Assembly (NCBI GenBank): GCA_028866655.1
Contig: JAGWHQ010000001.1
Coordinates: 62,001-126,000 of the forward strand
From: Nitrososphaerota archaeon
Lineage (GTDB): Archaea; Thermoproteota; Nitrososphaeria; Nitrososphaerales; Nitrosopumilaceae
Direction: 5' to 3'
DNA length: 64,000 nt
Shown: positions 11,397 through 19,507 of the stretch, one piece after another
Position numbering within the stretch: position 1 is the stretch's first letter
Layout: the number at the start of each line of letters is the position of its first letter
Notes under the pieces: generated by a model
The model's input: only the letters and a program-made list of their open reading frames with translations
Told to the model about the DNA's origin: nothing
The model's database searches: none
Position numbers and translations under genes: made by a program

Positions 11397-11719
11397 GTGT
11401 CAGGTCCACCAAAAAAATACATTACAACAAGTTCTTTTTTGTTTCCGTGAAACTTGTGTGGTACTTTTCTAGCTACAAAATATGACATGCCTTCTGAAAT
11501 TGGATAATCTTTTCCATTGATTTGAAGAAATCCGTCACCTTTAACAACATAGTAGACTTCATCACTTTCATGCGGCTCTTGTGTATCTTCATCACCAAGC
11601 CCAAGTCGTAAAATCCCGGCTGCAATGTTTTCATTGTTTAGAAACGTGTGAAAGTATGTATCACTTTTTGTAATTTTTTCCACATATTCATTTGTATCAA
11701 ACGCTATTTTCAATGACAT
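11393..11719 (-). CDS. Single-domain cupin protein
   Basis: A compact cupin barrel has both motifs: motif 1 PHESDEVYYVVKGDGFLQING (metal ligands H, E) and motif 2 GMSYFVARKVPHKFHGN (final His). I use ATG 11719 (MSLKIAFD, 108 residues). The frame continues to a TTG-type start at 11764, but the extra residues look like random sequence and a TATA-like box (GATTTTAAC on the minus strand) lies in that stretch. It is tail to tail with purN, overlapping by 4 bases. Substrate unknown; small cupins like this are sugar isomerases, dioxygenases or metal-binding regulators. Confidence 0.75.
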   Translation of the reverse strand: MSLKIAFDTNEYVEKITKSDTYFHTFLNNENIAAGILRLGLGDEDTQEPHESDEVYYVVKGDGFLQINGKDYPISEGMSYFVARKVPHKFHGNKKELVVMYFFGGPDT

Positions 11720-11817
11720 TTTTACAACCGAGTTCTTAATGATTTTAACTAAATCCCTCCCCACATGGTAGATAAAATTTCCAAAGATTAAATATCCAAA
11801 AAATCATTCAAGGTTGT

Positions 11818-12687
11818 TTGACTGGACAGAAAATAGATGGTATTGCAGTAGCAACATCTGTTAAGGACAGAGTGCGATTAGCTGTAAAAGAACTGTCAGA
11901 GGACGGCATAGTACCATGCCTTGCAACAGTTCTAGTAGGTGACGATCCAGCTTCTGCCACATACGTAAAAAATAAGCAAAAGGCCTGTGCCGATGTGGGC
12001 ATCATTACAAAAGACCACAAACTTCCTGCTTCGTTTTCTCAAAAAGAGATGAATTCCTTGATAAATCTACTAAACAATGATGAGACAGTTCATGGAATCC
12101 TAGTTCAACTCCCACTACCAAGTCAATTAGACGACTTTACAACAACTTCGAGGATATCACCCATAAAAGATGTGGATGGACTAACACCATACAACATCGG
12201 CCTTTTGACATCAGGTAGATCAATTCTCAAACCTTGCACTCCTTCTGGAATAATGGAGTTGTTTGAATATTACAAAATAGACCTAGAAGGAAAAAATGTG
12301 GTCATAATAAACCGAAGTAATCTAGTAGGAAAACCACTCTACAATCTCATGCTTGAAAAAAATGCCACTGTGACAACATGTCACTCTAGAACAAAGAATC
12401 TCAAAGAACATTGCCTTGGTGCAGATATCATAGTTACTGCAATAGGAGATAGATCAAAGTTCATCTTGACAGAAGACATGGTAAAAGAAGGTGCAGTGGT
12501 AATAGATGTTGGTACTGCAAGATTGGAAGGAAAACTAGTGGGCGATGTAGATTACGATAATGTCATCAAAAAGGCATCACATGTTACGCCAGTACCAGGC
12601 GGAGTAGGACCAATGACAATAGCGATGCTTTTAAAAAACACTGTAACAGCTGCATCAATTAGTAAAGAATTTGTCCAACCCAGTTGA
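11818..12687 (+). CDS. folD: Bifunctional methylene-THF dehydrogenase / methenyl-THF cyclohydrolase
   Basis: FolD interconverts 5,10-methylene-THF, methenyl-THF and 10-formyl-THF with NADP. The 289 residues carry the catalytic Tyr/Lys segment (SATYVKNKQKACADVGI), the LVQLPLPSQLDD signature, DVDGLTPYNIG, the Rossmann loop NRSNLVGKPLYNLML and the C-terminal signature THVTPVPGGVGPMTIAML-like stretch (here SHVTPVPGGVGPMT). The start is TTG 11818, with a GATTAAATATCC promoter about 25-30 bases upstream at 11786-11797. The end overlaps the next gene by 17 bases, so the two are coupled. Confidence 0.96.
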   Translation: MTGQKIDGIAVATSVKDRVRLAVKELSEDGIVPCLATVLVGDDPASATYVKNKQKACADVGIITKDHKLPASFSQKEMNSLINLLNNDETVHGILVQLPLPSQLDDFTTTSRISPIKDVDGLTPYNIGLLTSGRSILKPCTPSGIMELFEYYKIDLEGKNVVIINRSNLVGKPLYNLMLEKNATVTTCHSRTKNLKEHCLGADIIVTAIGDRSKFILTEDMVKEGAVVIDVGTARLEGKLVGDVDYDNVIKKASHVTPVPGGVGPMTIAMLLKNTVTAASISKEFVQPS

Positions 12688-13231
12688 AAAAGCAAGATTG
12701 CGCAAGCAGATGTTAGACGCTCGAGATGAACTCTCACTTGATTTTATAAAAATTGCAAGCAACAAGATCCGGGACAATCTAAGAAAGATTGACTTTTACA
12801 GACAGGCCCAGTCAATTGGCACGTATTATTCAATAGGAAGTGAGGTTCAGACACATGATCTGTTGCACGAGTTTTTCAGCCAAGGAAAAGAAGTTGCTCT
12901 ACCAAGAGTCGATAAAAACGATATAGTCTTTAAAAAAATCTCTAGCGTATCAGATCTTGAGCTTGGTAATTTTTCAGTAATGGAGCCCAAGGAAAAATGT
13001 GAGACAATCAAAAAACTTGATGTTATCATAGTCCCAGCAATTGCACTCACTCGAGACGGATACAGACTAGGATATGGTTTTGGGTTCTATGACAGGTATC
13101 TGCACGGCAAAAAATCAAAGAAAATTGGCTTGACATATTCAAAACACGTACTAAAGTCGTTTCCTCAAGATGACCATGATGTAAAGATGGATTGTGTAGT
13201 GACAGAAGATTCTGTTATTTACGTCAAGTAA
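12671..13231 (+). CDS. 5-formyltetrahydrofolate cyclo-ligase family protein
   Basis: The 186-residue protein ends with the diagnostic cyclo-ligase motif LGYGFGFYDRYLHGKKSKKIGLTYSKH and has an N-terminal EKARLRKQMLDARDEL helix. YYSIGSEVQTHDLLHEF and ALPRVDKNDIVF follow the family fold. The enzyme uses ATP to convert 5-formyl-THF to methenyl-THF, the substrate of FolD, which is encoded just upstream with a 17-base overlap. The start is TTG 12671. Archaeal relatives also include proteins reported to bind RNA, so the enzyme role is likely rather than certain. Confidence 0.88.
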   Translation: MSNPVEKARLRKQMLDARDELSLDFIKIASNKIRDNLRKIDFYRQAQSIGTYYSIGSEVQTHDLLHEFFSQGKEVALPRVDKNDIVFKKISSVSDLELGNFSVMEPKEKCETIKKLDVIIVPAIALTRDGYRLGYGFGFYDRYLHGKKSKKIGLTYSKHVLKSFPQDDHDVKMDCVVTEDSVIYVK

Positions 13232-13461
13232 AAATAGAAATAATTCCATTTCACATGTGGAACTGATTCCATTCCAGGTTGTAAACAATGTAAAATGTTT
13301 TGTTGTGGCACATGTGGAATCATGGGTAAAATTATCACATGAATCACAATCACCATCCAATTATTGCAAAAATTACAGATATCACAATAACTGCTTTGCC
13401 CACTACATGACTACGTCAGCATTAATCTAAAGCTCTTTCTGGTGATTTACAAAGTCATTCT
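13232..13461. other. Intergenic region with a repeated CACATGTGGAA motif
   Basis: This 230-base stretch lies between two convergent genes. It holds two direct copies of CACATGTGGAA, at about 13252-13262 and 13310-13320. The first lies in the inverted pair TTCCA/TGGAA (13244-13262). A 57-codon frame from GTG 13257 to TAA 13430 exists but its second half looks non-coding. I assign no gene. Confidence 0.3.
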
Positions 13462-14727
13462 TTATTTATGCCACATGAGACCTTTTTTGCCAATGTCTGT
13501 TCTATAGTATTTTGAGGGCCAACTTATTTTTCCTACTCTCAAGTATACATTTGTAATTGCAGCCTCTAATGTTTCCCCAATTGCAGTTACGCCAAGCACT
13601 CTACCACCACTTGTCAGAATTTTTCCATTCTCATTTCTTGTTCCAGAATGAAAGACTTGGGAGTTTGGAGTGACATCATCAAGGCCAAGTATCTCTTCAT
13701 CTTTAGGATATGACTCTGGATATCCTTTTGATGCAAGTATTACACACACTGCACTGTGTTTTTTCCAAGACATCAGAGGCAACGAAGACAGAGTGCCATC
13801 TATGCATGCTTGAATATACTCGAACAAGTCAGAATCCAAGCGCATCATTATTGGTTGACATTCAGGGTCTCCCATTCTTGCGTTAAACTCCAAGACATAG
13901 GGCTTGCCGTCTTTTAGCATTATTCCAGCATACAAAAATCCCTTGAATACAATTCCTTCTTTTTTCATGCATGAAATTGTTCTTTCAATAACATTTTTTT
14001 GAATTTCATTTGCAGTAGAATCATCAATTACAGGAGTCGGAGAATATGTTCCCATCCCACCAGTGTTTGGTCCCTTGTCACCATCATAGATTCTTTTGTG
14101 ATCTTGACTTGTGGCCATCGAGTAGGCTGTGTTTCCATCAGAAAGCGCAATAAAAGAGGCCTCTACTCCATCAATTCGTTCTTCCAAGATAATTTTTGAG
14201 CCTGCACTGCCAAAATTTTTCTGGACAAGCATCTTGTTGATTGCATCAACTGCTTCAACAGAATCATTGCAAACAATCACACCTTTTCCAGCGGCAAGAC
14301 CGTCTGCTTTTACAACTAGTGGATAATCAACAGATTTTGCAAATTCAATTGCTTTTGTAGGATCGTCAAAGACTTCAAATCGTGCAGTTAGGATATCGTT
14401 TCTTCTCATGAAATTTTTTGCCCAAATCTTGCTTGATTCAAGCTGTGCTGCGTTCTTTGTAGGACCAAATACCCTCAATCCCTTTTTTACAAACTCGTCA
14501 ACTATGCCATTTGACAGAGGAACCTCAGGACCTACAACTGTAACACAGTTGTTCTCTTTAGCAAATTTGGCAAGGCCCTCAATATCATCAGATGATATAT
14601 TCACATTATTTTGTGTGCCTCCGTTTCCAGGGGCAAAGTAAACTTTGTCCACTTTGGGACTCTGTGCAAGCTTCCAACCCATGGCATGCTCACGTCCGCC
14701 AGAACCCACAACCAAAACGTTGACCAA
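13462..14727 (-). CDS. purD: Phosphoribosylamine-glycine ligase
   Basis: PurD joins glycine to phosphoribosylamine with ATP, the second step of purine synthesis. The 421 residues open with NVLVVGSGGREHAMGWKLAQ. They carry the ATP-grasp core YPLVVKADGLAAGKGVIV (about 135-152), the GNTAYSMATSQDHKRIYDGDKGPNTGGMGTYSP region, and metal-binding ARMGDPECQPIM (about 283-294), with a C-terminal barrel GRVLGVTAIGETLEAA. Length is normal. The start is TTG 14727 on the minus strand. It is divergent from the next gene, sharing a short AT-rich region. Confidence 0.97.
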   Translation of the reverse strand: MVNVLVVGSGGREHAMGWKLAQSPKVDKVYFAPGNGGTQNNVNISSDDIEGLAKFAKENNCVTVVGPEVPLSNGIVDEFVKKGLRVFGPTKNAAQLESSKIWAKNFMRRNDILTARFEVFDDPTKAIEFAKSVDYPLVVKADGLAAGKGVIVCNDSVEAVDAINKMLVQKNFGSAGSKIILEERIDGVEASFIALSDGNTAYSMATSQDHKRIYDGDKGPNTGGMGTYSPTPVIDDSTANEIQKNVIERTISCMKKEGIVFKGFLYAGIMLKDGKPYVLEFNARMGDPECQPIMMRLDSDLFEYIQACIDGTLSSLPLMSWKKHSAVCVILASKGYPESYPKDEEILGLDDVTPNSQVFHSGTRNENGKILTSGGRVLGVTAIGETLEAAITNVYLRVGKISWPSKYYRTDIGKKGLMWHK

Positions 14728-14744
14728 CGCTTTCGGCTTGAATC

Positions 14745-15110
14745 ATGAGGTATATAATCCAAAGATCGATTTTAGAAATATTCATTAAAGCACAAGACAG
14801 ATGGATTTCATTGACTCAAGTAGATTCAACAAAATCAGTCTATCTTTTCACACATGGTAGAAGAGATTTGGAAACAGCTGCAACAGATGCACTTGTTGCA
14901 AACGGTTTTACAAAAGAAAAGATAGTTTCTGCAAAGGCAGACGCAGTAGGAAACATAGGTGATTACATGGCAATGCTTTGGATGCCACCGACTCCTGATC
15001 AAATAAAGATCCAAAAGATAACAAAGGTAGAACAAGTCAAGGCAGAAGGCATGATTGGACTCTGGAAAGGAGTCTCAAAAGAAGACTTGTTTACAATACC
15101 TCTAAAATAA
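14745..15110 (+). CDS. Conserved-looking small protein, function unknown
   Basis: The frame from ATG 14745 encodes 121 residues. The first 22 look artificial, and a TATA-like box (AAATATTCATTAAAG, about 14777-14791) lies inside them, so the real start is probably TTG 14811, giving 99 residues beginning MTQVDSTKSVYLF. The rest is a compact alpha/beta protein: SVYLFTHGRRDLETAATDALVANGF, a predicted helix-strand unit, then GDYMAMLWMPPTPDQIKIQK and EGMIGLWKGVSKEDLF. I recognise no family. It is divergent from purD. Confidence 0.6.
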   Translation: MRYIIQRSILEIFIKAQDRWISLTQVDSTKSVYLFTHGRRDLETAATDALVANGFTKEKIVSAKADAVGNIGDYMAMLWMPPTPDQIKIQKITKVEQVKAEGMIGLWKGVSKEDLFTIPLK

Positions 15111-15157
15111 ACTGCAAATCATTTTTCCACATTTAGATTTATTTTTATTAAATCAAG

Positions 15158-15460
15158 TTACAGCATGTCTTGCACAAGTGCAGATATGAAACTCTCAAAT
15201 TCAGAGTCTTGAAATTTTACCATTTCAACCTTGTCTTGTTTTATTGCAGATTCAACTGCTTGCAAGTGATAACATTTCCTTCCCTTTTCCATTGCATTAT
15301 AGTAATAGTCTTCACATGAACAGTATTCCAGGTCAGAGTCAAGCCAGTGTTCATTATCTTTTCCAACTACTGTCCAAATCTTTCTGTTGCTTGGCTCAAA
15401 CAAGTGAAGTTTCACACCATTTGATGATACAATGGAATCTACATTTCCAGACTCTTTCAC
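15158..15460 (-). CDS. Small SWIM zinc-finger protein
   Basis: About 100 residues contain the SWIM pattern CxCx(n)CxH in YCSCEDYYYNAMEKGRKCYHL, preceded by two short strands (KLHLFEPSNRKIWTVVGKDNEHWLD) that form the typical SWIM beta-hairpin. SWIM domains bind DNA or proteins; archaeal stand-alone forms have been linked to Shu-complex-like recombination factors. Its role here is unknown. The start is GTG 15460; a TTAAATTC box lies close upstream, so an inner GTG at 15415 is also possible. It is divergent from the phosphoesterase gene, 35 bases away. Confidence 0.72.
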   Translation of the reverse strand: MKESGNVDSIVSSNGVKLHLFEPSNRKIWTVVGKDNEHWLDSDLEYCSCEDYYYNAMEKGRKCYHLQAVESAIKQDKVEMVKFQDSEFESFISALVQDML

Positions 15461-15495
15461 AAGAATTTAATTGAAAAAAGAGAGGTATATCTTTG

Positions 15496-16242
15496 ATGGT
15501 CAAGACAAGAATTGTTCCTTCACAACCAGCATTGATTTTAGAAGATACACAACGTTTTCTTGTTGTTACAGACTTGCATATCGGATTTGAGATTGGCATG
15601 ATCTCAAATGACATAAACGTAAGACCAGAAGGCATGATTGAAGAAATCCATTCCACTCTTGATTCTCTGATAAAATCAGAAAAACCTGACAGCCTCATCA
15701 TACTGGGCGATATCAAGTCAGGCATAGATTCCATCTCAAAGATAGAATGGCAAGCAGTGCCAATGTTTTTTGAGATTGGAAAGAGGATCAATACACTAGT
15801 TATTCCAGGGAATCATGATGGAAACTTGGCCAAATTGATTCCAGATTATGTATCCATGACTGGCCCATCAGGTCTAGTCATAGGAGACACATTACTGACA
15901 CATGGTCATGTGATGCCATCTGAGAATTTTTCTCAGGTAGACAGAATAGTTATGGGTCATCTTCATCCAGTATATTTTCAAGAGGGTTCTGTACTTGATG
16001 GACAACGACTGTGGGTGTCAATCAAGACAAAAAAGCAAAATATTTTTCCATCAACCAAAGGAGATTTGGAGATAATAATTGTGCCATCTTTTAACAAATA
16101 TTTTTACGCCACACACAAGCGATATCACAAAAAATCAATCTCACCAATACTTGAGAGAATCAGAAAAGATAATTCTGCAAAAATTGTGACACTGGATGGT
16201 TCCATAATTGGAGACGAGTCAATACTTGAAAATATAATCTAG
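15496..16242 (+). CDS. Metallophosphoesterase (ICC/YfcE-like, archaeal DNA-repair-associated type)
   Basis: The calcineurin-like dimetal motifs are all present: VVTDLHIGFE (about 22-31), LIILGDIKSG (71-80), VIPGNHDGN (100-108), LLTHGHVMP and VMGHLHPVY. ATG 15496 gives 248 residues; a TTG lies directly before it. In other archaea such PF00149 proteins often sit beside DNA-repair helicase genes, but that neighbour is not seen here. The next gene on this side is the SWIM zinc-finger gene, divergently oriented. Substrate unknown: DNA, RNA or nucleotides are all possible. Confidence 0.85.
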   Translation: MVKTRIVPSQPALILEDTQRFLVVTDLHIGFEIGMISNDINVRPEGMIEEIHSTLDSLIKSEKPDSLIILGDIKSGIDSISKIEWQAVPMFFEIGKRINTLVIPGNHDGNLAKLIPDYVSMTGPSGLVIGDTLLTHGHVMPSENFSQVDRIVMGHLHPVYFQEGSVLDGQRLWVSIKTKKQNIFPSTKGDLEIIIVPSFNKYFYATHKRYHKKSISPILERIRKDNSAKIVTLDGSIIGDESILENII

Positions 16243-19200
16243 TCCACTTTTTCGTATGACTCTAGCGGTTTTTTTGTAGTATCATTGTGTTGTAGCCATT
16301 CTAGTGTCTTTGCAAAAGAATCTGCAAGCTCTGTTGTTATCAGCACCGGAATTCCAAGCTCAACTGCCTTTCTTCTTATTTGATATTCATCATAAAGCAT
16401 GCCAACATATTTTTCAAGTGTCGAAGTACTTGGTACATTTATGATAAAGTCAATCTTTTTCTCATATAGCAAATCTGCAATGTTTGGTTTTCTCTGAGGC
16501 TCACTGATTTTGTAGACAACTTCAACATCGCCTATTCTTTTATCTGACAAAAATTCTGCAGTGTGTTCAGTTGCAAGTAACTTGTATCCAAGACTTTTGA
16601 GTAACAATGCAGTCTGGAGTAGTTTTTCCTTGTTCTCAGAGCCACCTGCACTAATGAGCACCGAGCCTTGTTTTGGCAATGAATATCCAACAGATGTCAA
16701 GCCTTTTGCAAGTGCATCATAGAAACTATCTCCAAAGCAAGCAGCCTCTCCAGTAGATTGCATCTCTACTCCCAGTATGACATCAGCACCATCAAGTTGC
16801 ATAAAGGAAAACTGGGGAACTTTTATTCCATAATGATGTATCTTGCGCCATCTGTCTTTTGCAACAATCGGCAATGGTTTTCCAAGCACTGCGCGTGCTG
16901 CCAGGTTGATAAGATTCATCCTGACAAATTTTGAGACAAATGGCATAGAGCGAGAGGCCCTGATGTTAAGTTCTATCACATAGACCTGGTCTTGGTTAAT
17001 CAAAAACTGGAGGTTAAATGGTCCCTTGATTTTAAACGCAATTCCAACTTTTTTTGCATAGTCAAGTATAGTATCAACTACCTTGTTGTTCAGTGTCCAA
17101 GGCGGAATGCACATCATAGAATCACCAGAATGAACACCAGCACCTTCAATGTGTTCAATGACTGCACCAATGACCACATTTTTTCCATCTCCCACACCAT
17201 CAACTTCGGCTTCAAGTGAGTTTAGCATGAATTTTGTTATGACAACAGGATAATCAGGGGAGACATTTGTTGCTTCGGCAAGATATTTTTTTAATTGTGT
17301 CTCAGACCAGACAACTTTCATCGCAGCCCCACTCAATACATAAGATGGTCTTACAAGAACTGGATAACCAACTTTGGTCGCAAATTTTTTGGCATCAACA
17401 AGACTTGAAAATGCTTGCCATGGTGGCTGTCTAATATTTAGCTCATCCAATACCTTGCTAAAGATTGAACGGTTCTCAGCTCTGTCAATGTCTTCAAATG
17501 ATGTTCCGATTATTTTTATTCCGTTTTGTGCAAGTTTCGGAGTAAGGTTGTTTGCAGTCTGTCCTCCCACTGCTGTAACAATGCCATCTGGTTTTTCAAA
17601 ATCTGCAATGTCTAGTACTCGCTCCAGTGTCAACTCTTCAAAGTATAGCCTATCACAGATATCATAATCAGTTGATACTGTTTCAGGGTTACAATTTATC
17701 ACAGATACTTCTTTTACTCCATTTTCTTTTAGGCCCCACACCATGTTTACAGTACCCCAGTCAAACTCGACACTGCTTCCAATTCTATATGGACCTGCAC
17801 CAAGCACTGCAATTTTTTGAGCGTCAGATGTTACCTCAAAATCATTGACTTTACCACCATAAGTTAGATACAGATAGTTTGTTTTTGCAGGCCATTCTGC
17901 TGCCAGGGTATCAATTCGCTTTACCACAGGCGTTATGCCTGCTGCTTTTCTTATTTTTCTAACCTCAAGATCTTCTTTTCCAACCAATCTTCCAATCTGT
18001 TTGTCAGAGAATCCAAGCTGCTTTGCTTCACGCAGTAACGTATCATCAAGTGTAGTAGATTCTTTGAGACGCTTTTCCATTTTTACAATATTTTCAATTT
18101 TTTCAATAAACCATGGGTCAATTACAGACAGTTTATAGATTTGCTCAATCGACATTCCCTGTCGGAGTGCTTCTGCTACATAGTACAAGACATGGTCATC
18201 AGATTTTTGTAGCTTGTTTTCAATCTCTTCGATGTCGTATTTTTTATCAGAATTACGGTTTGCAACTAGTCCATCATTTCCAATCTCAAGCATTCGGATT
18301 GCTTTTTGTAGAGACTCTTCAAAGCACCTGCCAACTCCCATGACTTCGCCAACTGATTTCATTGTTGGACCCAAGTTGCGATTTGCAAGCTCAAACTTGC
18401 TAAAGTCCCACCTTGGATGTTTACACACAATATAATCAAGAGACGGCTCAAAGCACGCAGTTGTAGTCTTGGTTATCCTGTTTACAAGTTCTGGCAAGGT
18501 ATGACCCATGACAATTTTTGCAGCCATGTATGCTATAGGATACCCGGTTGCTTTGCTTGCAAGTGCAGAAGAGCGAGATAGTCTTGGATTCATTTCTATT
18601 GCAACATACTTGTCAGAATATGGATCTAATGCAAACTGGACATTGCATTCTCCAACAATTCCAACATGTTTTGCAGCACGAAGTGATGCAGAGCGCAGCA
18701 TTTGGTATTCATAATTGTCTAGTGTTTGAGATGGTGCAACTACAATGTTATCACCAGTATGTACTCGCATTGATAGAACATTTTCCATGTTGCATATGAT
18801 TACATTATTTCCAGTATAATCTGCCATGACTTCGTATTCAATTTGTTTCCAGTGTCCAATGTATTCTTCAATTAACACCTGTCCTACAAGGCTTGCATTA
18901 AGACCCCTTGTTACAATTTCATGGAGTTCAATTTCGTTGTGTGCAACTCCTCCACCTTTTCCTCCAAGAGTATATGCGACACGTATGATTACAGGATAAC
19001 CAATATCTTTTGCAACTTTTTTTGCCTCTTCAAAGTTATAGACAGTCCTGCTTTTCAGTACAGGAACGTTGCATGCAATCATGGAATCCTTGAAGAGTTG
19101 TCTGTCTTCAGTTGCCTGGATTCCAGTTACTTGTGTTCCAAGTACCTTTACTCCATATTTTTTTAGAATATCAAGTTCAGCCAACTTTACTCCACAGTTG

Positions 19201-19507
19201 AGCGCGGTTTGGCCTCCAAAGCCAAGCATTAGACCATCAGGCCTCTCTGCTTCTATGATAGATTCTACATATTTTGGATTGACTGGAATAGAGTAAACCT
19301 TGTCTGCAAATCTTGTATCAGTCTGTATTGTTGCAATGTTTGGATTTACAAGAACACTCTTGATTCCTTCTTCCTGGATGGCTTTGAGGCATTGGCTACC
19401 GGAGTAGTCGAATTGACGGTCATTTTATGACTTTCGCCTGCTTCTCCGATTTTAATGGCCCCACTGCCAAGAACTAGAATCTTCTTTAACGACTCATCTT
19501 TTGGCAT
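16239..19507 (-). CDS. carB: Carbamoyl-phosphate synthase large subunit, gene interrupted by a 20-nt intron-like insert
   Basis: CarB makes carbamoyl phosphate from ammonia, bicarbonate and two ATP, for pyrimidines and arginine. Exon 1 is 19507-19433 (ATG, 25 codons, MPKDESLKKILVLGSGAIKI then GEAGE). Exon 2 is 19412-16239 (1057 codons plus stop, beginning FDYSGSQCLKAIQEEG). Joined, they give 1082 residues, the normal length, with two ATP-grasp halves (GYPVIIRVAYTLGGKGGG; GYPVLVRPSYVLSGAAMKVV), VEFDWGTVNMVWGLKENGV at the start of the second half and a C-terminal allosteric domain. Unspliced, the frame from ATG 19507 ends at TAA 19348-19346 after 53 residues, and the downstream frame has no start before 19229. 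The start overlaps carA by 14 bases. Automatic annotation would call this a frameshifted pseudogene or a truncated gene from 19229. Confidence 0.93.
19413..19432 (-). other. Putative 20-nt archaeal bulge-helix-bulge (BHB) intron in carB
   Basis: On the coding strand the insert is AGTCATAAAATGACCGTCAA. The fold around it is: central helix GGCG (19438-19435) with CGTC (19418-19415), G-C, G-U, C-G, G-C; bulge 1 AAA (19434-19432); inner 5-bp helix GTCAT/ATGAC closed by loop AAA; bulge 2 AAT (19414-19412). Archaeal splicing endonuclease cuts after the second base of each 3-nt bulge. That rule removes exactly these 20 bases and joins GGC GAA to TTC GAC, restoring the CarB motif GEFDYSG. A further 7-bp pairing, ATCGGAG (19450-19444) with CTCCGGT (19404-19398, one G-U), may clamp the exons across a 5x7 internal loop. 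The sequence pattern is seen directly; splicing is inferred. Confidence 0.85.

Noticed and set aside
13257..13430. 57-codon frame starting with GTG in the gap before purD
   Set aside because: Only the first third looks protein-like; the rest is rich in Asn, Tyr, His and Ser with no motif and no promoter at the right distance.
19413..19432. Programmed ribosomal frameshift or hop in carB
   Set aside because: A -1 or +1 slip would meet the in-frame TAA in the insert or leave foreign residues inside a conserved motif. No slippery heptamer is present.
19230..19507. carB as a true pseudogene or a sequencing frameshift
   Set aside because: The extra bases number exactly 20 and form a bulge-helix-bulge whose standard cut sites restore the protein. 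A random indel or an error would not be expected to do this. Only one lesion is present in over 3.2 kb.
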